Assembly (NCBI GenBank): GCA_030549335.1
Contig: JAUKPH010000023.1
Span: forward strand, 3,305,501 to 3,369,500
Direction of reading: 5' to 3'
Length of the DNA: 64,000 nt
From: Pontederia crassipes
Taxonomy: Eukaryota; Streptophyta; Magnoliopsida; Commelinales; Pontederiaceae
Shown: positions 1-11,520 of the stretch, one piece after another
How positions within the stretch are numbered: position 1 is the stretch's first letter
Layout of the letters: each line of letters opens with the position of its first letter
Position numbers and translations under genes: made by a program
The notes under the pieces: model-generated
Database searches by the model: none
Seen by the model: only the letters and a program-made list of their open reading frames with translations
What the model was told of the DNA's origin: nothing

Positions 1-540
1 TGCGAGTCGCGAGCCCTTCGCCCTCCGCTCGCCGTTCGCCGCCCTCCGTTCGACAATCGCCCTCTGAGAGCCAACGCCCCCCGCCCTCTATTCGTTGATC
101 GCCCTATGTGACCGCGAGCCGCCACCCTTCATTCGCTGATCGTCGATCACCCTCGGTTCGTTCGTCGCTCTGCACTCGTGAATCAGGGAGGGATGACCGG
201 AGACGTCGATCGCCCTCATTCTGCACTCGCGGATCAAGAGGGATGACCGGAGATGTCGATCGCCCCCTGTGAGCCGCCACCCTTCGTTCGCTGATCACCG
301 ATCGCCCTCAGGTCATTCGTTGCTCTGCACTCGCGGATCAGGAGACTCGTTCTGCACTCGCGGATGAAGAGGGATCACCGGAGATGTCGATGGCCCACTG
401 TGAGCCAGCGCCCTTCGTTCACTGTTCGTGCGCTTGCAAACCGCAAGTCGCCGCTCTACAGTCGCAAAGACATCATGGTCGTGACCGAGAGAACCGCCCT
501 TTGCTCGCCAAACCGCCTCCACCCCATCTGAACCGGTGCG
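1..540. repeat. GC-rich imperfect minisatellite
   Basis: A GC-rich stretch in which a phrase recurs with changes: GAGCCGCCACCCTTC near 116, again near 272, and as GAGCCAGCGCCCTTC near 393. These are followed by CTCTGCACTCG..GATCA and GGATGACCGGAGA.GTCGATCG phrases. Spacing between copies is about 160 and 120 bases. Short open frames on both strands follow the repeat and show no recognisable domain. The left edge lies outside the window. Confidence 0.6.
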
Positions 541-1177
541 GATAAATCACATCCGTCCATCGTAGATCTAATGGTTTTAAATCTATGGACGCACAGTGCT
601 ACCACAAAAGTGTGGTAGCACACTAATATTTCTCTCTCCCTCTCTCTCTCTATATATATATAGTTGAACTCGTAAGACGGACATGACATGGAAGGGCTGC
701 AAAAACCTGTAATCGAGAATATGTAACATGGAACGGCTGATTTTACCAAATTTTATTTTAATATATACATATATATTAATTTGTAAAAAAGCTATATAAT
801 TCTACAATTTAGCGTTGACATGAACTTACATTTCATGACTCACATTTAGTGCAAACTTCTAAGTTGATATTATAATTCATAGCAATAATACCTATAATGA
901 TAGTCTATTGAAACATTCTTTTCTTTTTTGAGAGAGAGAAAGTCTATTGAAACAATCTTGAGCTTTAAATTTGTAAGGAATTAATAAAACAAATCAAATT
1001 ACCATAATAGTAAAGAATAAGATATAATAATAAAGTTACGAATATTTTTTAAAAATAATAACTTAACAATATAAATTTAAAAGGAACTAATACAAAAAAG
1101 TTATCAAATTATCATAATAGAAAGATAAAAATAAGGATTGCATTTTTTTCTAAAAAGACACCAATAAAACCTAACAA
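541..1177. other. AT-rich intergenic DNA with CT/TA microsatellite
   Basis: No gene seen. A simple CT run passes into a TA run at about 631-661. The rest is AT-rich and no repeat ends are visible. Confidence 0.5.
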
Positions 1178-1640
1178 CTAAATGTGGAACATAAAAGTTA
1201 ACAATGTTCTACTCAAAAATGAAAAAAATTTCTCATGTCCACAAGCACACACGACACCCTCCTTCTCGTAGGAGGCCCGGCCCCTAGGGCTCTGCCTACT
1301 AATCAACAGGGAGAGGCAGACGTCAAGGGTGAGGGGGAGCAGGAGAAGGAGAGCCCTCTGTTCTTTCTCCCTCCTACTCATTGGTAGGAAACGTTGGTGG
1401 CTCCATCTGCTCTCGAGCAGGAAGAGGTATGCATGGAGAGGGGGGAGGGAGGGGGGAAGAGAGGGGAACCTAAAGATATAGTGACGACAGCAGGAGCAGA
1501 GCAGGATGGCAAGAGCTGGGTGGAGACAGCGGCAATGGCAACAACAGAACAGGAGAAAAACAAAAAGGGAGAAGAAATAACGGCATGCAGCAGTGTGATG
1601 TATAGAAATAACACCCAATCATGTCCGGGTAAAAAAATGT
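1178..1640. other. Purine-rich low-complexity stretch
   Basis: The plus strand is rich in GGAG/GAGG runs, so long frames stay open on both strands (up to 146 codons on the minus strand). Their products are Leu/Ser/Pro/Cys- or Glu/Gly/Lys-rich and show no domain. I read them as compositional, not as genes. Confidence 0.45.
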
Positions 1641-1686
1641 TTTTTTTTCAAATATGGAAGGATCCAACCAAGGTGAAGGCATTGTC

Positions 1687-1915
1687 AGGCATCACATAGT
1701 CAGGGATACTCCACAGCAAAATGAAGTTGCAGAACGAATGAACAGAACACTTCTGGAAAGAGCAAGGTGCATGCTCTCTAATGCTGACCTGAACAAGACG
1801 TTCTGAGCTAAAGCAGTTAATACAGCTTGCTACTTGGTAAATCGGAGCCCGGCGACTACAATTGATCTGAAGACTCCAATTGAAGTATGATCAGGAAATC
1901 CTGCTCTAAAATTTT
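1687..1915 (+). pseudogene. Copia integrase core fragment
   Basis: Read in one frame from about 1690, the sequence gives HHIVRDTPQQNEVAERMNRT and then LLERARCMLSNADLNKTF, a stop, and NTACYLVNRSP. The PQQNGVAERMNRTLLE block is the region around the catalytic Glu of copia integrases; the Glu in VAERMN is kept. The upstream Asp residues are missing, so this is the second half of the core only. At least two in-frame stops make it non-functional. Confidence 0.88.
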
Positions 1916-1936
1916 TTAGTTGTCCAGCATACTATC

Positions 1937-2206
1937 ATGGGATTTGGTGCAGGAGTGAAAGGCTACAAAATCTGGTCCCCTTCAGAACACAAAATCATCC
2001 ACAGCAGAGGCGTGACCTTTAATGAAGCATCAATGCTTCAGTTGAAGGTGGAGGCTGAAGAGAGTGATAGTATCAGGTGGAGGTTGAAGTCACTCCAGGT
2101 GGGGATGATGCTGAAAAATCACATCAAGAAGCAGAATCTGATGAGCAACCTGAAGGAGTCAATTGCTGCTAGACGTCCTCATAGAGAAGTGGGTCATCTT
2201 AAGTGA
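1937..2206 (+). pseudogene. Copia integrase C-terminal / linker fragment
   Basis: The open segment contains GAGVKGYKIWSPSEHKII followed by HSRGVTFNE, matching the usual copia stretch GYRLW...KII.SRDV.F.E between integrase and reverse transcriptase. The part after it is Glu/Ser-rich linker, as in the family. It is cut off from the integrase core by a frame change and from the RT by stops near 2204-2240. Confidence 0.8.
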
Positions 2207-2319
2207 TATGGCTTCGAGGATATGGTTGCTTATGCATTGTAGGTAGCTGAAGAGGTGAAGTCCCTAAAACCGTCCTCTTATAGGGATGCATCACGTGTGC
2301 CGAATTTGAACAATGGATC

Positions 2320-2971
2320 GCTGCTATGGGAGAGGAGATGAAATCTCTTCACAAGAATCAGACTTGGAAGCTGGTCAAGTTGCCTAAAGACAGAAAGGTT
2401 GTTGACTTTAAATGAATCTTCAAGAAGAAAGCTGGAAGGCACAAAATATAAAGCACGACTAATTGCTAAAGGTTATCGTCAAAAAGAAGATGTTGACTAC
2501 AGTGAGATACACCTGTTGTCAAGTTGTCAACAGGGCGCTACTTGCTCTTGTAACACATCCGAGAATCTAGAGCTTGAACAACTAGATGTGAAGACTACTT
2601 TTCTCCATGGAGAACTTGAAAAAGACATTTTTATGAGCCAGCCAGAGGAATTCTCCATTACAAGAAAGGAGGATCAAGTTTGTTGACTGAAGAAATCTTT
2701 GTATGACATGAAGCAGTTTCTCAAATAATGGTACAAGAGGTTCGACAGCTTCATGATCAGTAAAGAATTCAGCCAAAGTCCCTATTATTGCTGTGTTTAT
2801 CATAAGAAGGTGAAAGATGGCACCACCATTTATCTGCTCTTATATATTGATGACATGCTCTGTCAGGGAAATGTCAGACATCTTGGTGCAGCACAGAAAA
2901 TTTTGAGGATGGAAATTCTAAGGGATCGCGCACAAAGTAAACTCTTCTTATCTCAGAAAAGTTATATTTAA
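2320..2971 (+). pseudogene. Copia reverse transcriptase remnant
   Basis: Recognisable pieces in order: a WKLVKLPKDRKV block near 2366, IFKKK, YKARLIAKGYRQKEDVDYSE (about 2448-2507), LEQLDVKTTFLHGELEKDIF (about 2573-2632), and the palm motif YLLLYIDDML (about 2829-2860), which keeps the two Asp of the YVDD box. The family's PDYNETFAPV block is altered and frames shift between pieces. Stops lie at 2412, 2684 and 2725. It is clearly a relic. Confidence 0.9.
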
Positions 2972-3049
2972 AAGATTTTATCCAAGTTTGGAATGTTTGG
3001 AGCGAAACCTTTGAATACCAAAATCAGAAGCAAAAAAGGAGTACATGTC

Positions 3050-3650
3050 TCGGGTTCCATACGCTAGTGCAATTGGAAGCTTGATATATGTCATGGTGTG
3101 CACAAGACCGAACATTGCTCATGCAGTCAGTGTTGTCAACAGGTTCATGAGTGATCCAAAAAAAAAAGCAAGTCAGTGAAGTGAATCTTTCGATATCTGA
3201 GAGGAACACCTGATATTAGCCTCATCTACAGAAGTGATAAAGAGTGTTTGGTTGATAACTCTGTCATCAGATGGAATGCTACACTCCAACCATCAATTAC
3301 CTTATCTATCACAGAGGCTGAGTATATGGCACTGACAAGAGATTGAGTATATGACACTGATAGAAGCTGCTAAGGAAGGCATCTAGTTGAAAAGCTTAGT
3401 TGAAGATCTCGGATTACATCAAAAGAAAGCTATAGTGCACTATGAGAGTCTAAGTGCAATATGTTTAGCCAAAGATCAAGTGCATGATGAAAGAACCAAA
3501 CACATATCACTGCATCCGCATTGAGAAGAGGATCAAGGTGAAGAAGATCGGCACAAAAGACAATCCGGCTGATATGTTCACTAAGTCCGTTCCTCATTAC
3601 AAGTTCCAACATTATTTGGACTTGCTTAACATCAATACTTGGTAATAGCC
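3050..3650 (+). pseudogene. Copia RT thumb and RNase H remnant
   Basis: The segment PYASAIGSLIYVMVCTRPN (about 3059-3115) is the standard copia block after the palm. Downstream, TEAEYMAL (about 3314) and the KHISLH block (about 3499) are copia RNase H landmarks. Frames change several times and stops interrupt every block. The second copy at 41260-41850 has the same order with independent damage. Confidence 0.85.
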
Positions 3651-3830
3651 CCAAAGTGGAGCTGACGGCGACGTGGCATGACATAGAAGTTTTGTGCACT
3701 GAAGATTATTCAAGTCAAGGTGGAGATTTATTGATAATGCCTTGAATCTGAACCCAATTGTAGCCTTATGTAGTCAGACGCTTCAGCAGAATTCCCCTAC
3801 CCGTCTCGCTCATCCCCACAATAGTTGATT

Positions 3831-5740
3831 CCCACATTAGTTGTCAAATAGAGACAAGCTTTAGCATGCACATTTAAATTGGCTTGCCTTGAACATTAGT
3901 AAATCAGGTGGCAATGTAGCAAGATGGAAGAAAGCCAACTCTTTTTGTTTTACCAGAAATGGTTTTAGACAGCAACCTTGTGAAAGAAATGGTTTTGTCA
4001 ATTAACTCCGGACAAAAGAAAGAACGCATGATAGTAACCCAATACATATATTAAACCAATGGATCCTAAACAGTAAAATAAATAAACCACAATGCATCAA
4101 GTTCTTTTGCATTTGAAAATTGTTTTGCCCGTGTATATTCTAGACTTCCAGTGCACTGCAACATAGACAACCAAAGTTAGACAAGCTAATGAATGAGGCA
4201 GAAGGAACCTCACGACATAGGTGATTTTTAAGAATTTACAAAAAGAAATAGAGCAAGTTTCTAATACTATTTTTTCCATACAAGGTCAACAACCCATTAT
4301 GTAGAGCCAATACATTGTTGAAAACAAAGCAGGATAGTTAAAACCAAACCAAATTGGGGACTCCAAGAAACGAATCTGAGAGTACTAGCTCCCGTGACAT
4401 GGACTTGGACGTGCTATCCACCTGAGACAACCAATTTGATTTGGTAATGATCTTTAAAAGAGTGAAGGTTGCGTTTTATCAAGTTTGCAAGGAAAATATT
4501 TGATGACCAACTTAATTACAATATAAGGAGTTCACTTAACTACATTTCTCTAAATTAAAAACTCGATTTTTTACTAAGAAGAGGAGACCTACCAGATTTG
4601 TAGGCATTACATTTTTATTAAAAACACTTTCAGTTTCCTTTATGCGTTGATGGGGTATAGACATCATTGAAGTCTGATGTTCATACCTCCAATTTGGTGG
4701 AAAATTATGTGCAGAGACTTAAAATAGGTACATTCCATGTGTTAACACCATGTTTAACAACTAGCAGGCAGTTTGGATATCTAGTATAATTTGAGCATAT
4801 TTACAAAAAAACTTATTAAGGAGGTAAAGTTGTTCAAAAGCCACACGACGTAGGAAGCAAAAACATCGTACACAAAACAACAGTGAGTTAATATTGGGCA
4901 ACTTTATCACTAAATCTCTCAATCATCTTTAGAGGGTTTATTAGTGGAATATCTTTCGGAACAATTTCTTTAACAATAGGAAAAATAAGAAAATATACAT
5001 GTATCATTTAAGAATACGAAAATGAGGAGCATATTTAAAAAGAATATTTTAGCTAGACAATCATAGGTTAGGCTCATATAAAACACAGGGGCTACTCAAA
5101 GAATTTAGATGAATAACATTTGAAATTAAGATACCAGAATACTTGGCACTGAATTGCCATAGGAAAAGAAATTCAGGTTTCCAGCGGATGATATGGTATT
5201 TCCCTTGATGAGCACAAATATTTCTACTGCACATTGTAAATGAGAATCATGCATCCGAGATTCAGAAAATGCCAGCAAAATAAATCACTACATAGATATA
5301 AATTTACCTCCTTAGAGTAAGATGAACAACGGAGCACCTGAAACATTTCTGGGGATGAAGATGAGTAATAGCATGATTCTCTCCCCTTTTTTGTGACATC
5401 TGGTTGATTGAACATTACGAGGGAAATGTGGTAGCATTATAACCTATAGATGTATTGAAAATAGCTTAGCTGCACAAAACCATAATAAACTTGTCAAACT
5501 AATGAATTAAAAAAGATGCTGACGAGTGACTAAAAAATAGTGAGATAGCAAATTCACATGTAGTAAACAAACAATGAAAAAAATAAAATAAACCATAAAG
5601 TAAAATTTCAGCACTGAAGTTAGATGCCATAAAAGATAATATGAAAATGGTACTGATGGATCCTGTTATATAAAAACTTGATTAGAGATCAGATGGTGAA
5701 GACCACTCACTTAACTACACACAACATTTGCAGTTGTGAC
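3831..5740 (-). repeat. 1.9-kb tandem unit, copy A
   Basis: Starts at CCCACATTAGTTG and runs to the same phrase in copy B. Related copies are B (5741), C (42019), D (43933), E (45790, split by a copia element) and F (51586). Each carries the same string of minus-strand exon-like segments. The unit abuts the copia 3' end directly, as copy C does. Confidence 0.85.
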
Positions 5741-7075
5741 TCCCACATTAGTGGCCAGATAGATACAAGCTTTAGAATGCACATTTAAATTGAGTTGTCT
5801 TGAACATTAGTAAATCAGGTAGCAATGTAGCAACATGGCAGAAAGCTAATTCTTTCTTTTTTTACCAGAAATGGTTTTAGGCAGCAACCTTGTGCAAGAA
5901 ATGGTTATGTCAGTTAACTCCTGACGAAAGAAAGAATGCATGATAGTAACCCAATACATATATTAAACCAATGGATCTTAAACATTAAAATAAGTAAACC
6001 ACAATGCATGCAATTCTTTTGCATTTGAAAATTGTTTTGCCAGTGTATATTCCAGACTTCCAGTGCACTGCAACATAGACAAGGAAAGTTAGACAAGCTC
6101 ATGAATGAGGCAGAAGGAACTTCCTGACATAGGTGATTTTAAAAATTTACAGAAATAAATAGAGCAAGCTTCCAATGCTGCTTTTTTCAGACAAGGTCAA
6201 CAACCCGTTATGTAGAGCCAATCCATTGTTCAAGAGACAGCAGGATAGATAAAACCTAACCAAATTGGGGACTCTAAGAAACGAATCCAAGAGTACTAGC
6301 TCCCGTGACTTGGACTTGGACGTGCTATCCACCTGAGCCAACCAATTTGGTTTGGTAATGCTCTTTAAAAGAGAGAAGGTTGTGTTTGATCAAGTTTGCA
6401 AGGAAAATGTTGATGACCAACTTAATTACAATACTAGGAGTTCCCTGAGCTACGCTTCTCTACATTGAAAACTCTGTTTTTTTGCTTAAAAAGAGGAGAC
6501 CTACCAGATTTGTAGGCATCATATTTTTATTAATGAAATTGATATTTACATTGACAAGGTCAACATTGTATTTAAAACTCTTTTAGTTTCCTTTATGCAT
6601 TGGTGAGGTATAGACATCATTGAAATCTAATGTTCATACCCAGTTTGGTGGAAAATTATGTGTAGAGACATAAAATAGGTACAGTCCATGTTTTAACTTC
6701 ATGGTTTGACAACCAGCAGGCAGGTTTGGATATTTAAAATAGGTACAGTCCATGTGTTAGCATAATTTGAGCATATTTACGTAAAAACTTATTAAGGAAG
6801 TAAAGTTATTTAAAAGACACATGACATAGGAAGCAAAAAACATCATACACAAAACCACTGTGAGATAATATCAGGCAACTTTATCACTAAACGTCTCAAT
6901 CATCTTTAGAGGGTTTATTAGTGGAATATCTTTCCGAATCATTTCTTTAACAACAGGAAAAAGAAGAAAAATATACATGTATCATTTACCAAGCATACAA
7001 AAATGGGGAGCATATTTCAAAAGAATATTTTCCCTGAACAATCATAGGATAGGCTCATATAAAACATAGGGGACT
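5741..7075 (-). repeat. 1.9-kb tandem unit, copy B (joined to the GC-rich head)
   Basis: Matches copy A from CCCACATTAGTGG to about 7075, then departs into sequence shared only with 52873 onward. It is the promoter-proximal copy if the unit belongs to a minus-strand gene. Confidence 0.8.
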
Positions 7076-8140
7076 GTTAAGAACCTTTATGATATTTCAT
7101 AAAGGAGATCTATCAACAGAATCAAATAAATGATTTCGTGCCTGTTTTTTTATATGCTCCCTTACTCAGGAACCAATGACATGTCAAAAAGAACATAAAA
7201 TTTGAAAAATTATACGTTTTTCCTGTGAATTAATTGAGAATTTGACCCAAAAGTCATTGCAGCATATGATGGAAATAGGTTGTATGTAGTTCTTTGGGAC
7301 ATAACATGGAATCTGAACCAGAACTGATAGCAGATGATTACTCAATTTTCTTAATCATCGATCCTGTTCATTAGAAAAAAGAAACACTCGGATCATTTTT
7401 AAGCCCTACAAGAAATGAAGATCTAGAAAAGGAACAAAATCACAAAGCTAAACTAACCGTTTTCATCAATGAGCTCCAACAACCGCAACAAAATGGAAAA
7501 GAACAGTCTTCTCAAAACAAAAAAAAAAAGAAAAGAAAAGAACACACAAAACGAATTAGGAAAAGGGCAAAAAGGCATAACGTTAGAACAGGAACAACAT
7601 GAAGAAAGGTGAGGGCGACATCCAGAACCTTCAAGCGCCTAAGCGCGACGGGTCGGCCGATGAGTCCAGGCCACCTGCGGCAGGTTTCGAGGGGCTCGAG
7701 GGCGTCGTCCAGAACCTTCGAGCGCCAAAGTGCCGCGGCGGTCGGCCGACGGCCTGGAGAAATGGTGGCGAGATTCAAGGGGCCTGACGTCGCCCTCACC
7801 TGCCGGTCCCCTCGTCCGCCCCTCGAAACATGCCGTCGGGCCGCGCCGCGGCCGTCGCGCTTTGACGCTGGAAGGTCTCGTCGGCCCCTTGAAACCTGCC
7901 TCCCATGGCCTGGACTCAGATGCGGCGGTCGGCCAACGGCTAGGGGAAATGGTGGCGAGAGACGGCACCTGAGTCCAGGCCACTGAGGAGAGGACAGGCA
8001 ATAGAAAGGAGGAGGCTGGAGGTGGAGGCGAAGGCGGAAGCGACGGCCGGCTGCGGCGATGGAGGAGTAGTTGGGCGGTCGGAGAGGGTTTGGGCGGAGG
8101 TTTTTGTGGGGGAGGAAGAAGAGAAAACACCAGGAACACG
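7076..8140 (-). other. GC-rich head, candidate 5' end of the minus-strand gene
   Basis: Read on the minus strand from 8139, a Pro/Arg/Ser-rich frame of 166 codons passes through a GC-rich stretch, then a T/TC-rich stretch and AT-rich DNA follow. That looks like a first exon or 5' leader followed by an intron. Composition alone could hold the frame open, so I do not call it a CDS. Direct repeats sharing CGGCGGTCGGCC lie at about 7734-7773 and 7922-7961. The second copy of the head (52873-53759) has only one and lacks the 188 bases between them. Confidence 0.4.
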
Positions 8141-9283
8141 AATCTTGGTTTTGTAACTATAGGTATGAGTTTTGATTACTTTAAATTTATTGAGATTATT
8201 TTTTAATTTTGAAAATTATTCATTTTTTAAATACGTGGATTATTCTGTATAAGTTCGAATCACAGAAATACTACATAAAATCATATCTTATTTTATTCAT
8301 TTAATATTTTTCTATCCTTTCTAATATATAATTTAATTAAAAAATATAGTATCACACATTGAAAATCTAGTTACAATAATGGTTAAAAATATAATAATTT
8401 ATACATACTGTCATTAACTAATTATGGATATAATAGGTTATCCATAATTTTATGATTGGTTATAGAACTTCTCTCTCCGTGATAATAAAAAATAATGAAG
8501 TTTTTTTTTCATACGTTAATAACTACAAAAATCTATTCAAAGTCTCGAATAAATATGTTTGGGAACGGGCACTGAAGTTCAAGTTCTAGTAATTCTAATT
8601 ATCTATACATAAAATATTATGTAATAAGATTTTCTCACTCATAAAATATTATGTATACATTTATATTTATTCTATCTATTAGTAATGTCATGGAGGATCT
8701 GCGGAGACTATAAATTTACCAAGATAATCAAATTTACTTGACCTTATCGTCAAGGCCTAGCATATGTCAAAACAGTCTGAACTGTAGCATTATCACAAAA
8801 TTGAATATTTTTCTTTGTCTCACTTTTTAGCCTAAAGGAACTTGAAGACCACTAAGGCAAGATAAAGCTTCGAAGTATGAACACTATTTAGTCATCCTCA
8901 AATTATTTATTTATTCTAAATCTTTTATTTTTTGAGAAAATGATTCTAGATAATCGAGTTAAAAAGACTATGTCAATGATCACTATATATTCTAAAATAT
9001 CGGAGAGGACAAGGATAAATTTCTTGCATATTAGTTTAAGAACCAATTGTCATATAAGATGCAAAATATCTATGAAACACATAAAGCAATATGGCAAAAA
9101 CTTACACAAATAAGCTATTAGATTAAATAATATACATAACATGCAAGTATTATATGATGCAGTGTGTTTTAGGAAATTGCAATCTTAATCATAGAACTCA
9201 AGTTATCCTCTTCATAATGCCTACATAAAAAAGTACATATTCAAAGATTTATCTTACAACGTCACATGGAAACTTATGCTAAT
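8141..9283. other. AT-rich DNA, possible leader of a SIRE-like element
   Basis: No convincing coding region. It is duplicated at 53760-54956 with small indels. In minus orientation it lies immediately downstream of the LTR at 9284-10390, where the leader and gag of an element would be, but no gag motif could be read. Confidence 0.4.
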
Positions 9284-10390
9284 TGTAGGATCAAAAGCAC
9301 TTGAATTTGTGTATAAAAATCCTATCGTGAAATTAATTCCAGAAAGTTGATAAAATCGATCACAAGCAAATAATGATAAAGAGCAAATAAGAGATAAGAG
9401 CAAACAAAGAGAACGCGATGTGTTGACGAGGTTTAGCCCAATTAGTTGGCCTACCTCCGCTCCGACTTCTCATTTTTTAGACCACCGGAGTTTCACTAGT
9501 TTTTTCTTTTCTTGTAGAGAGAGAACAATTCTCTTTACACCACACGTCTTCTTCTCCACTCAAGAGGGAAGGCACACCTCTTCTTGCAAGAAGCTCTCAA
9601 CTTCAGTAAAACTCACTAAAGAATTCTCTCTGACTCACTTCTTTTACAACTAATGCTCACTCTTAAAATATGGAAGAGAAAGGGATGATTTGCAAACATT
9701 TGATTCAATAAGAGTTTTGAACTTAGGTAGAGCTCCGGAGTGTTTTCTCTTGCTTGGATAATTATTTTTCAGACTTTGGTACTCCTTTTATAAGTTTCTT
9801 CATGTGTTGATTACTTCCAAAAAGTCTTGCATAAATTTTGTCTTAAAAATTAGTTGTTACTACTTCAGTCTAAGATTGGTCGACCACATTTATAAACCGG
9901 TCAATATGATTGTTGCGCATTTTCTGTGTTGTATAGGCCGATTGGTCGATCGGTCCTTCGACCGATATGGTCGCAACATTTGTTGAATTCGTTCTTTGAG
10001 TTGATCGGTGGATCAGTCCTTTGACCGGTTCTTCGACCATCATGGTCGTGACATTTGTTGAATTCATTTTTTGAGTTGATTGGTAGACTAGTGCCACAAT
10101 CGAACCATCAACCATCTTCGCGTCATGTGTGGAATTTGTTCTTCGGTTGGTCGATTGACCCATGCCACAATCGGTCCATCGACCGTCGTCTTCGCGGTGT
10201 ATTCCTACTCGATATCCATCGACCGATCGACCGATTGTCAGTACAAAATTTTTCTATTTAATCTTTTAACTTTACGACTTATTCTACAAATATAGTCATG
10301 TCAATCTTACACATGCATTATCATCACTTAAGTATATATTAGTAACTTTTATGTCGAATTTAATTTGTTATCATCAAAATATATAATTCA
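9284..10390 (-). mobile_element. SIRE/Maximus-like LTR
   Basis: Bounded by TG at 9284 and CA at 10390. Outside the right end is a polypurine tract (minus AAAAAGTGGGAGATTAT), outside the left end a degenerate match to an initiator-Met primer site (minus ATTAGCATAAG against ATTGGTATCAG). The end phrase GTGCTTTTGATCCTACA and the GTTGACGAGG phrase at about 9421 are, from memory, typical of SIRE/Maximus-type plant LTRs. A second copy is at 54957-55998. Having internal sequence on both sides suggests an LTR shared by two recombined elements. Confidence 0.6.
9940..10215. repeat. Minisatellite of GATCGGTC/CGACCGAT phrases inside the LTR
   Basis: Imperfect units of about 60-85 bases contain GATCGGT, a GACC block, GGTCG.GACATTTGTTGAATTC and TTGAGTTGAT. 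The palindromic CGATCGACCGATCGACCG-type core recurs near 10200. Copy two of the LTR has the same array with one unit fewer (55612-55830). Confidence 0.65.
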
Positions 10391-10407
10391 ATAATCTCCC
10401 ACTTTTT
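10391..10407 (-). other. Polypurine tract of the SIRE-like element
   Basis: Minus strand AAAAAGTGGGAGATTAT sits directly against the TG start of the LTR read on that strand, preceded by TTTGTCATCAT. In the family this tract primes plus-strand synthesis just before the 3' LTR. The duplicate at 55999-56015 reads AAAAAGGGGAAGATTAT. Confidence 0.6.
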
Positions 10408-11058
10408 ATGATGACAAACTAATTGGACGATAGAGAAGAAAAAGTAAATTGAAAGCATAGGGAATGAATAGTGAACAAGCTCTCCTTACATTCATGCACA
10501 TTTCACATTTTCTCCCCTGAATAAGTGGCCTTTATGTTGTCATAATATGAAGCAATATAAACATATGACATCAAGAGCTATAGGCACAAGATAAATATGA
10601 GATATTAAAGTACAAGATAAACATAGATATTAAAGTACAACCATCATGAAACAAAAGTTATTACATTGCATCCATAATCAACACATCCATCATGTGTTCA
10701 AACACTAACATATGCGACTATAGTTGGATGACACTAGTACAAATAGAATTGTGAACACATAGCAACTAGCAACTAACAAACATAGCAACTACTAGGAGCA
10801 CATAGTAGCATCCAAACTTCTCCCTTTTTTTGGCATCATCAAAGAGGAAAGCAACTCATCTACATCTCATCGGGACTATCGTCGTCATGAACCACGAGAG
10901 AAATGAATCATTATAATGCATAGTAGGCCTATAGCGAGCCAACAAGATATGAGTCACTCAACGGTCTACATCATCCACATGCTGTGAAAGAACAATAAAG
11001 TCGTAGGCTCCATGTGAAGTTGATGCGGCATAGTGTGGCTGCTCAAAAGGTGCATGCC
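10408..11058 (-). other. 3' non-coding internal region of the SIRE-like element
   Basis: Lies between an ORF remnant (11059-11345) and the polypurine tract. It includes the minus phrase GATGCCAAAA...GGGAGAAG (about 10820-10840), which I associate with the 3' internal part of this type of element. No open frame of note. Duplicated at 56016-56673. Confidence 0.4.
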
Positions 11059-11345
11059 TCAGAGGCGAACTGGGCTGATGACTAGATCAAGCCTCCGGTA
11101 CACCGTGAGTATCCATAAGCGTTGGCTCTCCATCAATGGGATAATCTCCATCATCAGTATCCAACCTAAGATATTTTTGGTGAAAAGTCGCTGAGTCAAT
11201 GACGTTCCCGGGGCGGGGTCGAATGTACTCCTCTCCTGTAAAAATGTCGCCATCGAAATGAAGTAAAATCCTAGTTATCTAGGCTCCAAAATATAATGGG
11301 TAACGATCAGAGGAGACCTTTTGGTGTGATAAAAACATAGTGGCC
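11059..11345 (-). pseudogene. ORF remnant from the 3' part of a retroelement
   Basis: Minus-strand reading gives SEMHHFFILATMFLSHQKV (start a little upstream), RILLHFDGDI after a stop, then EEYIRPRPGNVID and KYLRLDTDDGD. The frame is interrupted here. The copy at 56674-56960 keeps 61 codons open (EEYIRPLPGNIID, KYLRLDTNDGD). It resembles the poorly characterised ORFs annotated as plant transposon proteins, and it lies upstream of a polypurine tract and LTR, but I cannot assign a family with confidence. Confidence 0.4.
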
Positions 11346-11520
11346 AAAATGAAGAAATGATGCATCTCAGATACGGAGACAATGAACGGATGGATATTAT
11401 AATATAATTTTGAAGGATAAACCCGTTGAAAATATTGATATTAACATATTAGTCATATGTTTAAATTATATTATATATTTTTTCTTATAAATATAGTTAT
11501 TGATGGATGCCGCCATCGAT

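Larger units (their letters stand above)
1640..3830 (+). mobile_element. Decayed Ty1/copia retrotransposon (pol to 3' LTR start)
   Basis: The copia order integrase, reverse transcriptase, RNase H is readable on the plus strand across about 2 kb, broken by stops and frameshifts in every domain. It ends in a purine tract (AAGGTGGAGATTTATTG, from about 3718) of the type that precedes a copia 3' LTR. Only about 100 bases of possible LTR follow before the sequence enters the 1.9-kb unit family. No gag, protease, PBS or 5' LTR is visible. A shorter relative lies at 40561-42018 with the same right-hand junction, so the two are products of segmental duplication. Confidence 0.88.
3831..7075 (-). pseudogene. 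Tandemly repeated exon cluster of an unrecognised gene (copies A-B)
   Basis: I do not recognise the protein. On the minus strand several short segments look like exons because they keep a similar reading in all copies and have AG before and GT after. Examples are a piece reading SSSPEMFQVLRCSSYSKE ending at a GTAAAT donor (about 5310-5400), a piece with NTISSAGNLNFFSYG (about 5160-5230), one with PKDIPLINPLKMIERF (about 4920-4975), and one with STSKSKSRELVLSDSFL between CAG and GTTAGG (about 6270-6345). The spaces between look like AT-rich introns. Stops and small indels differ between copies, so a working product is unlikely. The GC-rich head at 7076-8140 lies upstream in this orientation. 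Confidence 0.45.

Noticed and set aside
1178-1699. Overlapping 146- and 101-codon frames as genes
   Set aside because: Purine/pyrimidine-rich low-complexity sequence gives long frames on both strands without any motif.
7639-8139. 166-codon Pro/Arg-rich frame on the minus strand as a confident gene
   Set aside because: GC-rich composition keeps several frames open at once, there is no domain, and the second locus differs by 188 bases. Kept only as a candidate 5' end.
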